A stretch of 64,000 nt of DNA from Ptychodera flava (Eukaryota; Hemichordata; Enteropneusta; Ptychoderidae), in contig NC_091933.1 of the NCBI RefSeq assembly GCF_041260155.1, positions 23,903,174-23,967,173 on the forward strand. Direction: 5' to 3'. The notes under the pieces are model-generated. The model searched no databases and was not told the DNA's origin. It saw nothing but the letters and a program-made list of their open reading frames with translations. Positions 1 to 12,723 of the stretch are shown here, one piece after another. The position numbers and the translations under genes were made by a program. Each line of letters starts with the position of its first letter. The stretch's first letter is position 1.

Positions 1-1103
1 CACTGTAGAAAAATTATCATTACTGCTTTCATAGCACGTGATTCAGCATTATTTATTCATTTATTTTTTTATTCTTTTGAGTATACTTGCTGTGCAGCAG
101 GATGTACACAAGCTCTGTGTATGGGAAGAAGCTACAAAAACACATCACCACTTGACTTACACATGAAAGTGCCACCCTCCATCATGATTTCAACTCAATG
201 CTTATTGTATCTTTGGATGTGGTAGAGTGTTAGTACATTACCAGATATTATTTTGACAATCCAAACTGTGAGCATGTGTCTCTATCTTCTTTGTCACAAT
301 AATGCAAAATTTTAGTCAGGTATAGAATGTGTACATTAGGAGTAAGTTTTGTTTGAATGTTGCTGCAGACCAGATGGTTTCTAGTTAAAACATGTAAAAT
401 TTTCACCTTTGTACTATTTTCATTGGTTATTAAGGTGATGTTGCATAAAAACTCACAATTTTTGGCAATTTCAACATTTTTTATAAATAGTAGTATGTCT
501 ATAAGTGACCTAAATTGTGGCAAATGCATGCTGATGAGAAAAGTGACAGCTCATCAAAAAATTGTTTTTAAAAATGTTTGGCAAGATACACAGTAGAATA
601 TGTAAGCAAATCTACACTGGCAGTATTTTCTCTGCATGCTCACCGAAGCGGGCAATTTCTGCCCCATTCATCAAAATTAGGGGGCAACTTGACATTTGAG
701 GGGGCAGTATTTTTAATGCTTACTAATGACATTGGGCCCAAACAACATATCCTATCAAAACATGAACATAAAATGCATGGCACGGATCCATGGAGACTGA
801 AGCACAACTATGTCCTTTACTCAGTTACTGTGTTTTCTTTTCGATGCGTACACTCCACGTTATCACGTCACCAAAATTGAATGACAGGCGATATTTTGTC
901 TTTTCCGGGGGAATAACGGCAAATTTACAGGTCACTACACAGTGCGCTTGGGTCACCATCATACGGACGTGCGTGCTGTGTTTTGTGCGCGATTTTCGCG
1001 CAGTCAGTAACTTTCAAAGGGCAGAAAAAGGCTCGAAATGCGCAATTGGCGCAATCGCGCAGTCGAGAGAAAAATCTACACTGGCACATGTTACTTTCTG
1101 AAA

Positions 1104-1221
1104 GGTGATGTCAAAGTTGGGTGTATCTTCCGTGTGTGTAGTGTGGAAGTATATCTATGGTCAGGTGATGTCAAAGTTGGATGTATCTTCCGTGTAGTGG
1201 GGAAGTATATCTATGGTCAGT
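1104..1221. repeat. 60-bp tandem duplication (2 copies)
   Basis: Two consecutive copies of about 60 bp begin with GGTGATGTCAAAGTTGG at 1104 and 1164 and end with TATATCTATGGTCA. They differ by a few substitutions and a short indel, so the duplication is fairly recent. No function is apparent. Confidence 0.85.
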
Positions 1222-4134
1222 AGGCATTGTAGTGCTGATTGCACTGCACTCTGATTGGTCGATAGTTTATCATTTATGGTTCTCATTAGCATTTCATTCA
1301 TATATGACATTAAAAAAAAGACTTTTTTCTTTGAGACAGTGCAGTACAGATGTGGTGATATGGACCTGCCTCTGAAAATTCCACATTCACTTGACGTTCA
1401 TATACCTTGAGCAAAAATTTGTCTAAAATATCATGAAAAAGCATGAATTTTCCAAGAACATGCAACTTGCTCCAGTCAGGTTGTCATTCTTATTTCTTTC
1501 CGTTTGTTCTGAAATATGCCGACATGGATGCATATTAATACATCTTTGATCTTGAAAAGTATTAAGCCATTTTGACATTGAAGCAAGTCATGAAGACAAA
1601 TGTCGCTGTTTAACAAGCAGACTTCCTTTGATTAGTCTTCATAATTACATTGATACATTAATCTTAATTTAGTCAATGTTATAATTAAAAACAGATAAAA
1701 ATGTATGGATTTCATTAAACTGTCACTGTATAATTTGACCATATGTCAAACAGCTCAAAATGGTCTTGCAGTGTCCAGCCTCGGCAAGTGCAAATCTGTA
1801 TTATGCATCACAATTTTGCCCGTGCTTTGGAAAGTTTTCCAGCTCAAATAATAACTGGTTGATTCTACACTTAGACTTTCACTAAACTCAACGTCTTATG
1901 TTAGTACAGAAACTGACCGTCCCATCGGAAGGAGGTGGGTCCATCCATGGTTTCCTTGCAGTGAGGTAATGACGCATCTTGTGAACTTGGACGTCTTCCG
2001 CTGTGGCAATCACCGCAAGAAAAATTTTGAATGTGAGCCCTTCCAATTACCTTTGTTGCTAAGAAACCACAAAAGTGTGACGTTCATGACAGGATATAGT
2101 CAAGGTCGTAGTGATATTTTTGAACCCTTCATGATGATCAACAGATCCCTGTTCACACGATAACAGACATCCGAACTTCTCTCCCATTTCCAATGCTGGG
2201 TGACAGACTATTTTCCATAGCTGAAGCTTACAACTGGAACACACTAAATTTAAACATGCCATTTTAATATTGAAATGCAAATCAACTTTTTTACACAGTC
2301 ACGAAAATGCCTCCCCCATTAAGATCTTTCTGTCTTCCCTTTAATGTGCATGAAAACAACTGTTCAGTTATTGTTGAAGAGGGTCAAGACCCGAATTGAA
2401 AAACGTCCATCTGTTTCACAGGTTATTTTGAACGTTTGGAAGGAGAATGAAGTTGGCCCGAGTGTGGTCTCTAACCTTCAATGTATAGCTCTTGTCTAGC
2501 AACTTTTGATGGCATATCATCTATTACAGAACACACCAGCTGCCTTTTCAACAGGATGCAAATCTTTTGACGGCTTCGATGAAATTAGGACAGGCTATTG
2601 TATCGTGAAAAATGCAAATTTTGCTAATGTCAGGGTGATTGCGCCGTCATATTAAAAAAATGCAGTAATAAATGCCTGGCATACGCTCTGCATTGTTATC
2701 ATTTTGTCGTTAGCATTTTTCATCACAATTTTTGACATGGAACTGTACTCTTGTCATATTTGCAAACTGTGAATTTTATATGAGTTTGTGTAATAGTCCA
2801 GACTACAATTTCCAGGGATTCTAACTATCACCGGACAAAATCTACTCAAGTGCAGCTGAATTGGTGCAGTGCCCGTGGATTTTTAGGAATGGGTCAATGT
2901 GGTTGAAGGCCATTTGTGTTTTTTATCAGCTTCTCCTGGCAGCAAATTTACACACCATATTGGAAAACATGAGAGAGCAATGCCTCTGTAATCTATCTAT
3001 CAACGGAAACAACTCGATTCTTGGACGTGACAAAACGACTTTCAGTGGTAGATTTACGACTTGATTAAGAAAACAGGTTTGAAGACAGTAACAGAACATA
3101 TTTTCCAAATTAGTTCTAAATTGCTGCCCAACTTCTTGCCGTAACAATAATAAAGAAATTTGGTATCATTCAGAAATTAGGCTTTCTCATTACATGCAGT
3201 GGCTGGAGTAAGTTGCTGTGAATTGGAAAATATTTGATAATTAAGTGCATGAAATTGTGAAATATGCTGTGCACTTAGCGTTTAGACTTTTCAAGAGTGA
3301 CGAATTTTTGATATGTTGGGAGTAACCGCAAGTGGATGTATTTTAGCTGTTGGCTGTAATGAAAATGCCGCTGCTTCTCATCTTTCCCATGATTTACAAA
3401 CTGCAAGAGCGAGAGAGAGCCGGTGGCATCCTGTGTATCAAATCAATAAATATTGTTTCCCGAGCACATATATATGCAAATATCCACCCTAGGTGTTGCC
3501 CGAATGGCAGTTAATCGCTAGGTAGGAAATTAACCTGTAATCAAAACAAATGCAATCTTTCCTCAAAGTTTAAACACTTCCAGAGGACAATCAGGGGATA
3601 GTGTACTGCATTGTTGCGGATTCAGTTGGTATTTTGTGAAAACTGACTTACTGTGAGAGTCAAGTTAACGTTCAAGTCTTGTGTCCTGCTCTAGAGCTGT
3701 GATAATTTATTCACCCTACGTCAAGGGGAAGTTTACAGTTAATTGAGATTCTTTGGATACTGCGTGCCATGTGGAGCTGAAAGCAGTCAATTTCAGACGA
3801 TCTCTGAGATGATATAGTCACCTGTGTTTGATAAGGTCAAGGATACGCCGTTTGGGAGAGGGTTGCAATTTACTGCAAGAGAGACGGTTTCTCAACTGAT
3901 AACACGATTTTTGATTACCGTATCACAACTGATTTTTCAACAGTTCCATCAAATTTCAAAAAGAAATTTCCACACATTTCAATTGATACGTGTATCGCAA
4001 TCATCAAATAAGTTCTTGGATAATATTACACTCCGTCAATCAGGAAACTCTGACTTCCATCTGCAAATGTTTTCTTTCTAGTGACAAGTCCGTGTGAAGA
4101 ACAGTGATTTCTCGGCCAGTTTCTATACTTTTTA

Positions 4135-5615
4135 GCAACTATAGACTATAATCTATAGAAGCTATTGGGATGGGTATCCGTCCGGCGTCAGTCTGTATGT
4201 ATGTATGTATGTATGTATGTATGTCCGTTTGTGAGGCGTCCGTCCACTCAAATATCTTGAGAACCGCAGTACTTACTGATTTGATATTTGTTGTGTAGAT
4301 AGAAAAAATGATTTTGAGAAATTATTTTTTTGAATTTTTTGATATTGTTGAAAATAGGCAAATTAATGCCAAAAAAGGCGTTTTTGGTAAAAAATCTTCT
4401 TCTTCATAACCGCTGGTCAGACAGCTTTGTTATTTGGTATACAGGTCCCTAGGGATAACCCAACTTAGATTTGTTCAAATTGTGATGAAATATGCAAATG
4501 TGTATTTTTAAGGAATTTTTTGTCATTTTTGGTCAAAGTTTGACTTACATTGTATGTAATTCTTGTACTGTATAAACCCTATCAATTCACCCAGAAAAAA
4601 ATAATTAATATGATTTTAAATAATTAAATTAATTAGGAAATCATCAAAGCCAAAATAATTTTAGTGTGGAATTATCAGAAAGTTCAACTTTTTTTGACAG
4701 TTCATAGTGAATTGAGGATTAAAACATGTAAAGGCAACTTTCCTGAATCCCAACTTTGATATATTCTGAACCACCATTTATGTTATCTAAAAGAAATTGC
4801 TCATAATAGTTTGTCATGATAGGGTGGTCAAATAAATAGAGATAGAGAAAGTTCTAATTTCCATTTATGGTTGAGTTGGTAAGGATAAAATAAGATTACT
4901 TTTTGAGGAAAAAAATAGAGTGGTCAATTGAAAGAGTGGTCAAAGTGATAGGGTTTTTATGGTAAAGCTGGGCTGTAAGATTCCTCATGTGCTATGCAAT
5001 GAAAGTGTAACATGATTCCATATAATGCTTTTGATGACCTTGAACTTCTTAAGTTACAAACATTTGTCTCTTCAGTGTGCTTTCTCTGAGTACGTACAGT
5101 CTCAACTTATTCAACAGAACTTACTTACAATGTTAATTTGAAAGTTAAAATGTGCTTGGTTAATAGGATGAAAATACTGATATTAAAAGATAACCAGCTC
5201 AAGATTCTTTATAACCTGACAGATATGCTGTTTTTTTATGACGTAAATCTTGATTTAAGCAAGTCTTGTTTACTTTAATTAGAATGTAATTAACTCTCGT
5301 TTATTTGCTATCATAGACTAATATAGTCTGATGAAATATGCAAATCTGTATTTTTACAGAATTTTTTCCATTTTTGGTCAGGCCATCCTGAAATGAGCTA
5401 TCAAAGATATCCACCTTCTTCATCAATACATGTGTCACAAAAGGTTATTCTCTACATAACACAGCAGAGCTCTGTCAACTGTTGAGTCGCTTGTTTTTTC
5501 AAAACCGCTGGTCAGACAGCTTTAATATTTGGTTTACATGTCCCTAGGATGACCTTAGTGAGATAATTTCATACAGTCAGGAAATACTTAATTTTGTATC
5601 CATGTCTATAGTAGC
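4135..5615 (+). mobile_element. Helentron-associated (pearl/HINE-like) non-autonomous element
   Basis: The left end GCAACTATAGAC (4135-4146) and the right end GTCTATAGTAGC (5604-5615) are inverted repeats matching at 11 of 12 positions. Just inside the left end CTATAGA and TCTATAG form a hairpin, followed by a (GTAT)n run and GTCC repeats at about 4196-4255. The interior has degenerate repeated segments containing GGTCAGACAGCTTT and ATTTGGTATACAGGT (about 4410 and 5510). End hairpin, microsatellite and internal repeats match pearl/HINE elements. No transposase is encoded, so it must have been moved in trans. Confidence 0.6.
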
Positions 5616-6179
5616 TTCAGGGACTTTGGCCCTATGTTTTAGAGGGGGTGTGAGAGAGGCATTTTATTTGTCAAAACAGTTAAACACCAAAAGTAAAAGG
5701 CATATGGTATTGAGAAACATACAGAATATCCTAATATTCCTACCAAAAAATAATGTCACTTTCATAAATTAGTGATTATTTTCACCATGGACTTTCTCCT
5801 ATCTGCATTTTATGAAAAGGCTGGTAATAATATTGATTGCAAGGATGTCTTGTAGACAGTTTTTTTCATGAATGGTGATATTGTAAATGACGTGAAAGTG
5901 GTCCTAGGTAGCTGCAACAGCACTGTATCTTTGATAAAAGTGTGAGAGTGACTTATGGATTTTATGAATTGAGACAGTGTTTTGCAGCACAATGACAAGG
6001 GCCATTTAAAGAAGTGACTTCAACTTCAAGGGATACCTTATGCCCTTCAGTCTCCTGCTTGGCATAGCAGGCAAAATTAAACAGCAATGATAAATCAATG
6101 TTGTTCTGTAATAGTCTATTTGTTAGAGTTTCTCTCTGTATGCAAATATTGTACAAGAAAACTGATGCCAGGAAATTAG

Positions 6180-6480
6180 ATGGTATTCTGTCCAGTTGGT
6201 TGTCTTTGTCGACGACCGGAAAATCTCAAGCCTTGCGGATCAGTGAAGCGGTTACTTCGCTGTTGTCCCTCCAGGTTGCCAATCAGGTCTGTGTGCACAC
6301 AGGCGGTAGATGGTCACTCTGCAATAATTCTGGCCGTGTCTGCAGTGTCCGCCGCTACCGCAGACACCGGCCATTTGAATGCAGTCGGCGGGCATCACCA
6401 AGGGACCCCCGGCATGTAAGCGATGGTAATCTCAGGCAGCGACAGAGGAAATTAGCAGAGAATCGAGGAACTGTAAACGG
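6180..6480. other. GC-rich segment with strong hairpin, unidentified
   Basis: A stretch of about 300 bp is much richer in G and C than its surroundings and is open in two plus-strand frames. It contains a long hairpin at 6332-6372 whose arms are GGCCGTGTCTGC and GCAGACACCGGCC, with one bulged base. The predicted peptides resemble no family I know. It could be part of an old repeat, a regulatory island or a non-coding RNA; nothing seen decides between these. Confidence 0.35.
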
Positions 6481-7207
6481 AATGCCAGATTACACTTAAA
6501 CCTGATCTGTGAAAATGAAATAAAAAGGGAAGTGGGTCTATCGTTTATTTGATTAGATGATCAAGGAACAGAAGGTTTAGTTGAAGAACAGATTAGGATA
6601 TCAGTTAGCTGGTGCCGCCTGGACAGATGTGAATCCGAGACGTCCAAGAAATTCAATCTCTCACACACTCACTCACGTACAAACCATCATAGAAGGGTCT
6701 ATGTCTAGTTTTTGTCGCTTATTTGAACACTTCCTATTTTGCTTTGTGATCATCAAGATTTTAATCTCTTCAAACCTTGTGCTGATTGGTTTAATGGGAC
6801 AGTAGCTCTAGCTTTTGAAGCTTTTTTTCACTATTTTTGTTTTGTAAGTCAGCGGCAACTTCTTATTCTACTCCCCAAATCACGTTGAAGTAACGATTAT
6901 TCAGCTTGTCTGTACAGCATCTGTGTGTGTATTAACAGTGCACTGTTCTTGTGTATGTCTGTATTTTAATCCAGTCTATGATTCACATGTCACAATAACA
7001 ATACAATCTGTTCATGTACAGGCTGAGTTGACAAGCTGAATACTGCGTATCTCAACATGCATTTGGGAAGTAGAACAAGAAACTGTTGTTGACATAAAAA
7101 AAAAACCATAAAAAAAAATAATGAAATTACCCATAGGTATTTGAACACTGACCACTGGCATGATACTAGAACTTTAAAGTCTTGTATGTCGTCTGAAAGA
7201 TGATGTG

Positions 7208-7566
7208 AAGCACATGCCTCAAAATATAAAGACTTCAACTTTGCTTAAACTTTCTAGAAGAAAACCATTAACCATTCCCTTCCGAAATCAAAAAATAAAA
7301 ATGTAAGGTCATCATGCGGAAACAAACTGGTACTAGAGAAACAATTCACCCAATATTTACTGACGCTTGAAATTCAAAATGGCCGCCATCCCTGCACTTC
7401 ATAACTGCTATGGGAAAAATTGATTTTCAATTTTTGTAAAACTAAACCAATGAAAACTATATCTACTTCATGAGCGTCAAAACGAGCCCCCCAAGCGGTA
7501 GACTAAAAAGGCCTTGTAAAAGTTTGGGAATCCAAATGTCTGTCCCCCGGGTGCAATCTACCTCAA
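7208..7566 (+). mobile_element. MITE, family with TTAA-GGTAG termini (diverged copy)
   Basis: This is a diverged copy of the approximately 355-bp MITE that is best preserved at 57663-58022. It shares the ordered landmarks of that family: GCCTCAAAA near the left end, the CAAACTGGTACTAGAGAAAC region, AAAATGGCCGCCATCCCTG in the centre and TGTCTGTCCCCCGGGTGCA before the right end. Its terminal TTAA sites have decayed. Confidence 0.75.
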
Positions 7567-7843
7567 TATTATGATTTGCATAAAGAGATACTCCCATGTA
7601 CATTAGTTTACATTAAGGCATCATTTATTGAATGTTCTTAGTGAAATACATAATCACTTCTATGTTTTTTTCAGCTTTGAAATTGCAGGCTTTATTTTCC
7701 ACAAAATCCTATGATTTTCCCTGGGTTTGTTTTTCTGATGTTGTACCGCTACATCACTTGTAGACTTCTACATGATATGACAAAGCTGTTACATTATTGT
7801 CATCGCTTATTTCTTTTTCATTTGAATGTTTGTGTTTTTGCAG

Positions 7844-8059
7844 GCCGGTTGCATGTACATCCATGGAGGTGTGACGTCCATATACGGAGATGAGAGAACG
7901 GCCGAACTTTATAGGATATGGCTGTACGTACCGACCCTGCTGGAAATCAGCTGGTTCAAAGTGTCCTCACTTATACCCAGACTTGACAAACTCTCTCATT
8001 CTACTCTGATATCGCTTGGCATTCCCAGGCAGCTGGTGGAGCGCATCCAAAAGCATTGA
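7844..8059 (+). CDS. KLHDC10: Kelch domain-containing protein 10, last coding exon (partial gene)
   Basis: The exon follows a strong acceptor (pyrimidine tract ending GTTTTTGCAG at 7843) and reads 71 codons in phase 0 to TGA at 8057-8059. The peptide begins AGCMYIHGGV, ends in a TLISLGIP..LVERI segment and contains RIWLYVPTLLEISW. These correspond to the end of the last kelch repeat and the C-terminal tail of vertebrate KLHDC10, whose tail reads AGCMYIHGGV, KIWLVVPSLLEL and LGLTQ-LIERLK. In vertebrates KLHDC10 is a six-kelch substrate receptor of CUL2 ubiquitin ligase that recognises C-terminal degrons and has been linked to ASK1 activation. The tail resembles the BC-box/CUL2-box region that contacts Elongin and CUL2. 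Only this exon lies in the window. The start of the gene and its other kelch repeats must lie to the left. Confidence 0.9.
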   Translation, partial: AGCMYIHGGVTSIYGDERTAELYRIWLYVPTLLEISWFKVSSLIPRLDKLSHSTLISLGIPRQLVERIQKH

Positions 8060-8502
8060 TCAAGGCATCAAGATTTACGGAAGCAGAAAAGAAGGAAAAG
8101 AAATGAAATCCATAATGTGGAGTGTGACAGCTTGATGGTGGTGATTTTATCGATTGTTACAGGACTCTGGGCCATTTTTACACATCTGCCTTCCTAGTAC
8201 TGATTTGCTGTGAGGGGGTTAAATTAGTGCAGTCAGATGCCAATTCATGTTTCAAATTTTCAAATGTTTAGATTTTTTTCTCAAATGCTGCAGTGCTGTG
8301 TTTTACAGACTTTCAGTAGCATACCGGTAGGGAGGTCCCCTCAACAGCATCTCTCTCCACCCTCCTCTTAAACCAGACTGGCACTACCACCACCACAAGC
8401 ACTATCACACACACTTCTGTATCATTGCCTTTCACACACTCCATGCTACTGAACACGCACACATCGGGCACACTCTGTGATTACAAAATTGTCATCACTT
8501 GA

Positions 8503-8508
8503 AATAAA
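8503..8508 (+). terminator. Candidate KLHDC10 polyadenylation signal AATAAA
   Basis: This is a canonical AATAAA 444 bases after the KLHDC10 stop codon. The intervening sequence is unbroken non-coding DNA and fits a 3' untranslated region. Other AATAAA hexamers lie further downstream, so the true cleavage site is unproved. Confidence 0.45.
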
Positions 8509-10433
8509 AAATTGCGATCATCGTCTCTCCACCAGCAGGACCATTTTCTCAGCAAATTTATTCAGCCACCGAGGATTGAATCATCAGAATTATGGAGAGA
8601 GAATTATATCAACAACAAACACCTCAAACTTTAAGCCATCTTTTATGAAATTCTCATTTGTAAACTTTTACAAAAAACAGAATTTTCAGGATTTTTTTGT
8701 GATGAACTTTAGTGTCAATGTTGTGGTCCAAAGACTGTCGACATTTCACTATATTAGCTATTTCCATGTTCAGTATGGTTGACTTTATACAAAATGGACT
8801 GAGTTAATGTGCTTTCTCATGACAAGCAAATCAAAATTTTTGTCAACTAAGTGACATCAGAACAAGGCTGAAAGCAAAAACAAGAAAAAAAAATTATCAT
8901 AGAAAGCATATGATATATTAGCCCTTGATTTTATCACATTTTAAACTTTTTGCTTCAGTTTTGAAGCACGTTGTAGAAAAGCACTAATCAAAATATCACC
9001 GCTCCTATAGGATAATTGACTCTTTCACACACCCTCCCCCACCCATTTTGGTGTAGAGAGTTCCAAGTCTTTCCATGATAAACACTAGGGTTTTGTACCA
9101 TTGTATAACACTGAAAGGTTAAACTTTGTGCAGGACTTTGGAAGCAAAAAGTGCCCACAAATGTTGCGCTGATAGTGAGTTGGTGTTTTTTTAATAGAAT
9201 GGTCCATATCTACACTATGTAGTCATTTCATGCGCGGGAAAATAGCATTGTAGGTGATTCTAAGAAAGTACAAAATGAAATAATTTCATGAAACATGTTT
9301 TTTTGTTTTCCTAGCAAGTGACATTTTGTAGTTTTGTTACAAATAAGACAGAACATATCATTTGAGTGTGAAGCTGCATTTGAGTGCTATTTGAATGCAG
9401 TCAAGTGATTTTTTTTCTAATGTGTGGCCAAAGTTTGACGCTGTGGACTAAGATGTCTTTGATGTGTTGAATGTGTAATAGCAGAGTTCAAAGTGTTAGG
9501 GAATTTGTGGTTTATCAATCCATTTCCATATAAGTACCTGCTCGCTAGAAGCAATGTTGATGCTTTGTGTGTTGGTAGTTTGCAATGAGATATGTCACTT
9601 CCTGTCAGTGTTTAGACTGCAGTCTAAGGCATATTGGCTCAAATTTACTCATTTTAATTCCAGAATATATCATAAATTCTTCAATATCGGCATAACCACC
9701 AACTTCTTCTGAGCAGCCAAAATCAGTCAAATGACACATTCAAACTTCATGCATATCAGCTAATCTTCATAGCACTCTCTTGCCAAGTTACTGTAATGTG
9801 TTTGGTTTACCGTAATGACCTGTAACTCTGAAATTTATCCATTGTTATCAACAATACCAAGAGACAAATTGACAAGTGTTTGTGATTGGCTGATGTAGAT
9901 GTGCTAGGTTTTAATATCCGACGACAGGATCACTTAGTGTCGAGCAAAATGTGAAAAATGTCCATGAGGTAAATAAGAGTGGCTGTCAGGTGTGATCCAT
10001 TCATTCTTAGTGTGGTTGTCACTAGTCCGTTTCACATCAGCTGTTACTATTGTAACATTTCGCATCACTTTACCACAAATATTGGAAAGGGTTGCCCACC
10101 CCTGCAAATGTTCAGCACTGCAAAAGTTCATTTCGGAATATAAATATTGGTATTTCAGTCTTTTTTCCCTTTGATTACCAATTCACATATTGAATCCACC
10201 CCTGTAAGATTTGTATGTCATTTCATAACTGGTTTTAATGAAACTTGGGTCGAGTATTAAACTCACTGACAAAATTCCAACTGAAAACCGGTCACATCCC
10301 GTAAGATAATGGTTTGAAAATGTTTGAATTGAATCAAACTGGATGTGAGACCAGATTTTAACTAAACAAATGAACGTCTTGTTTGGAACAGAAAATAATC
10401 CAGATTAGCGAGAGCACTGTTTCACCTCAGAAG

Positions 10434-10931
10434 CCAATCCGTCTCTGTTGACATGTTAATATCTGCAATTCCCATGTTGTATTAAGTCAGTAGTCCGTCA
10501 TTGAGTGATCACATGTCTGATGTTCTCCCTGCTAATGTCTCTCAGGTGTATATTCCAACATCATCCAATAATGAAACCTTCATCACAAAGCTAGCTGATC
10601 ATTTATCCCGCCCGCATCATACCTGTATGCATCGCAGTCACTCACGTACAGAAATCAGAGTGCAGATCAACATTGACTGGTCATACGTAAAACGCACCAC
10701 AATGTACATCCCATAGTAGCCAATCAGATATCTTCTAGTTTTACATTCTACATCAGCCAATCCCACGTCTTGTTAGTAGCCTACGATTCCCATTTGCATA
10801 CTGGCCAATCAAAAGATACGTTATTTGCAGCTTGTCTATATCAACCAATCCTATATCTCGTTACTACGAATTCTATGTTAGCCAATAGTACTACTTTTAA
10901 ATTACTCATCTACATACTACATTAGCCCAAT
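10434..10931 (+). promoter_or_regulatory. Array of CCAAT boxes (possible NF-Y cluster)
   Basis: Plus-strand CCAAT occurs at 10434, 10720, 10757, 10805, 10845, 10882 and 10927. The last six are spaced 37-48 bp apart. Most have the extended form RCCAATC preferred by NF-Y, and an octamer-like ATTTGCAT lies between the third and fourth. The regular spacing suggests a degenerate tandem repeat of about 40 bp that carries the motif. Whether it is a regulatory element or only a decayed minisatellite cannot be told from sequence. No coding exon follows it closely. Confidence 0.4.
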
Positions 10932-12435
10932 GATGCAGTTCCATACTTGTACACCAGTGAAGCATATTTTGTGGAACACCATTATCCCCAAAGTCACGCT
11001 GCTGTGTATAGATAATGATCTGTTGGATATAAGTAGCGTATAAAAGTAATAATAATAATAAACAGGCCATATTTTTCTGAAAATTTAATGTCTAACCTTA
11101 AAACATTGAAACTTCTTTCGTATCATTCATCAAATTTAAAAAAATAGCTGCCAGTCAGTTTTATTATCAAAATTACGCTTTTTCGAAATCTATATGTCCG
11201 ACTTGTCATTCCGCTCTCAGATCGTTGTAGAACGGGGAAATGATTTCCAAGATTCAATCTCCTGAGTCATTTCTCTGTACATCAGTTTGTCTTCAATAAA
11301 TTTTAAAATTTTCAAATTCTCACGTATTTATGGGTAGTTGACTTCTGATCAATTCATTCACAAACTACCTTTTTAATTAATGTATTATCTCCTATTCCCC
11401 TGGCTTTCTATGGTCAGATGAAATGTATTAGGGCAATACCATTGGGAACTTAGGGGGAGTAAATAAGTTTGACATGTCAAGTGCAATTAATATTTTTACT
11501 CAGTGCTTGCAAGCTACTGTTAGAGAGGGTTGTGTGCTATTTATAATCATAGTTTAGAGTATCTAAAAGTGGTCTTGCCAAATAGGAAGACATATATCTA
11601 TATATATATATTCTGATGTAAACTTAGTTTGTTGGTTTTTTACTGTTTAGGCGACATGTTTTCAGTGACCTTGTTCCCCTCCGAATCAGTTTTCATTGCA
11701 ATGTGTGCTAGTTTTCAGACAATGTTGAATTAGATTCAAGACGCAGGCGTAGCTTCTATGGTTTTTACTATTCCTTTAGCGAGCAACTAGTCAAAGAGAG
11801 AAGTTGACCCAAAAAAATGGAAGAAAAGAAATGTTAATAACTTTGATAGTATCATTTTTTTTTTGTTTAAAAGATTTTAAATCTGTATAACAGTATTAAA
11901 ATATCAGAAGACCTGACTAAAAAGGCCGCTGTACGGCGGTATGTTGTTATCAGCGACTTTTACATGTCTGCATCCTCATGTCTGTGTTATTTTGTAGTAT
12001 GGATGCTTCTTGCTTGGAGCTAAAATATGACCAAAAAAAATGTATCCCTCAAGTAACATAGATAAAGGGAGCAGATAAGACTAATGCAGCTAGATTGATG
12101 TAAGATATCTTGAAATTTTTTAATCTCCTGGTTGGCTCGTGAACCAACTTAAATACATTATTTGTCTCTATTTTTAGCTGTGTGTCGTCCCGGCTATAAG
12201 CATCTATGATACATTATTACGTGTTTTCCCAGGCGGTGCGGTGAGTTTTTCTGTCTGTAGTTTGTTCAAAGCCATCAATCATGGCACTCCAACGGCTATT
12301 ATGCTCCAGTGATGACCCAAGATGGAAAAAAGAAAGGGACATCAAAACACTCGGCTGTGCCATCCCACATGTATTCATTGTGCATAAGATGTGTCGCCGG
12401 GCACTGTTTTTTTTACGCACAAAATGGCCCTGAAC

Positions 12436-12723
12436 TCATATTGTTGGCCCATCAATTTCCCAGTCGCTAGGGGAGACGGCGCTTGCTGTCAATTGTATCT
12501 GACGTACAAAAGGGATGTCTGCCTTGCCCAGTGGCATTCCAAATGCCAAACCAGCCTTCACCTGCTGGACCTCCTGACTTGTTAAAGGGGCTTTTTTATA
12601 TAATTCAGGCCAGCTTTTCTCAAAATCTATGAATTTGTCGAGGTAGTGGACTACTTTTTCAGTGGTCTTGTTGTCTACATCCAAAGAATTTGAGATTCCC
12701 AAAAAATTACCATGGTCAGTCAT
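12436..12723 (-). CDS. Unidentified 95-residue ORF, protein-like composition
   Basis: The minus strand reads from ATG at 12723 to a stop at 12436, giving 95 residues starting MTDHGNFLGI and ending EIDGPTI. Chance ORFs in this AT-rich DNA are dominated by F, I, K, L, N, S and Y. This one has a balanced composition with ordered charged and hydrophobic segments such as KVVHYLDKFIDFEKSWPELY and LTSQEVQQVKAGLAFGMPLG, which look like amphipathic helices. I do not recognise the family. A possible splice acceptor (GAGATTTAG) lies just upstream of the ATG, so it may be a terminal exon of a larger minus-strand gene, a single-exon gene or a captured fragment. No other exons were found nearby. Confidence 0.4.
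   Translation of the reverse strand: MTDHGNFLGISNSLDVDNKTTEKVVHYLDKFIDFEKSWPELYKKAPLTSQEVQQVKAGLAFGMPLGKADIPFVRQIQLTASAVSPSDWEIDGPTI

Larger units (their letters stand above)
1..7843 (+). other. Intron upstream of the KLHDC10 terminal exon (left part outside window)
   Basis: No exon could be recognised here. I looked on the plus strand for the preceding kelch-repeat exon of KLHDC10 (a GGYNG-type repeat followed by W and LP motifs) and did not see it, so the last intron probably exceeds 7.8 kb. The stretch holds a 60-bp tandem duplication at 1104-1221, a Helentron-like element at 4135-5615, a GC-rich segment with a strong hairpin near 6180-6480 and a MITE at about 7208-7566. The remainder is AT-rich and without recognisable structure. 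Confidence 0.55.

Noticed and set aside
6098-6499. 133-codon ORF as a KLHDC10 exon
   Set aside because: It contains no kelch repeat signature and does not match any part of KLHDC10 that should precede the last exon.
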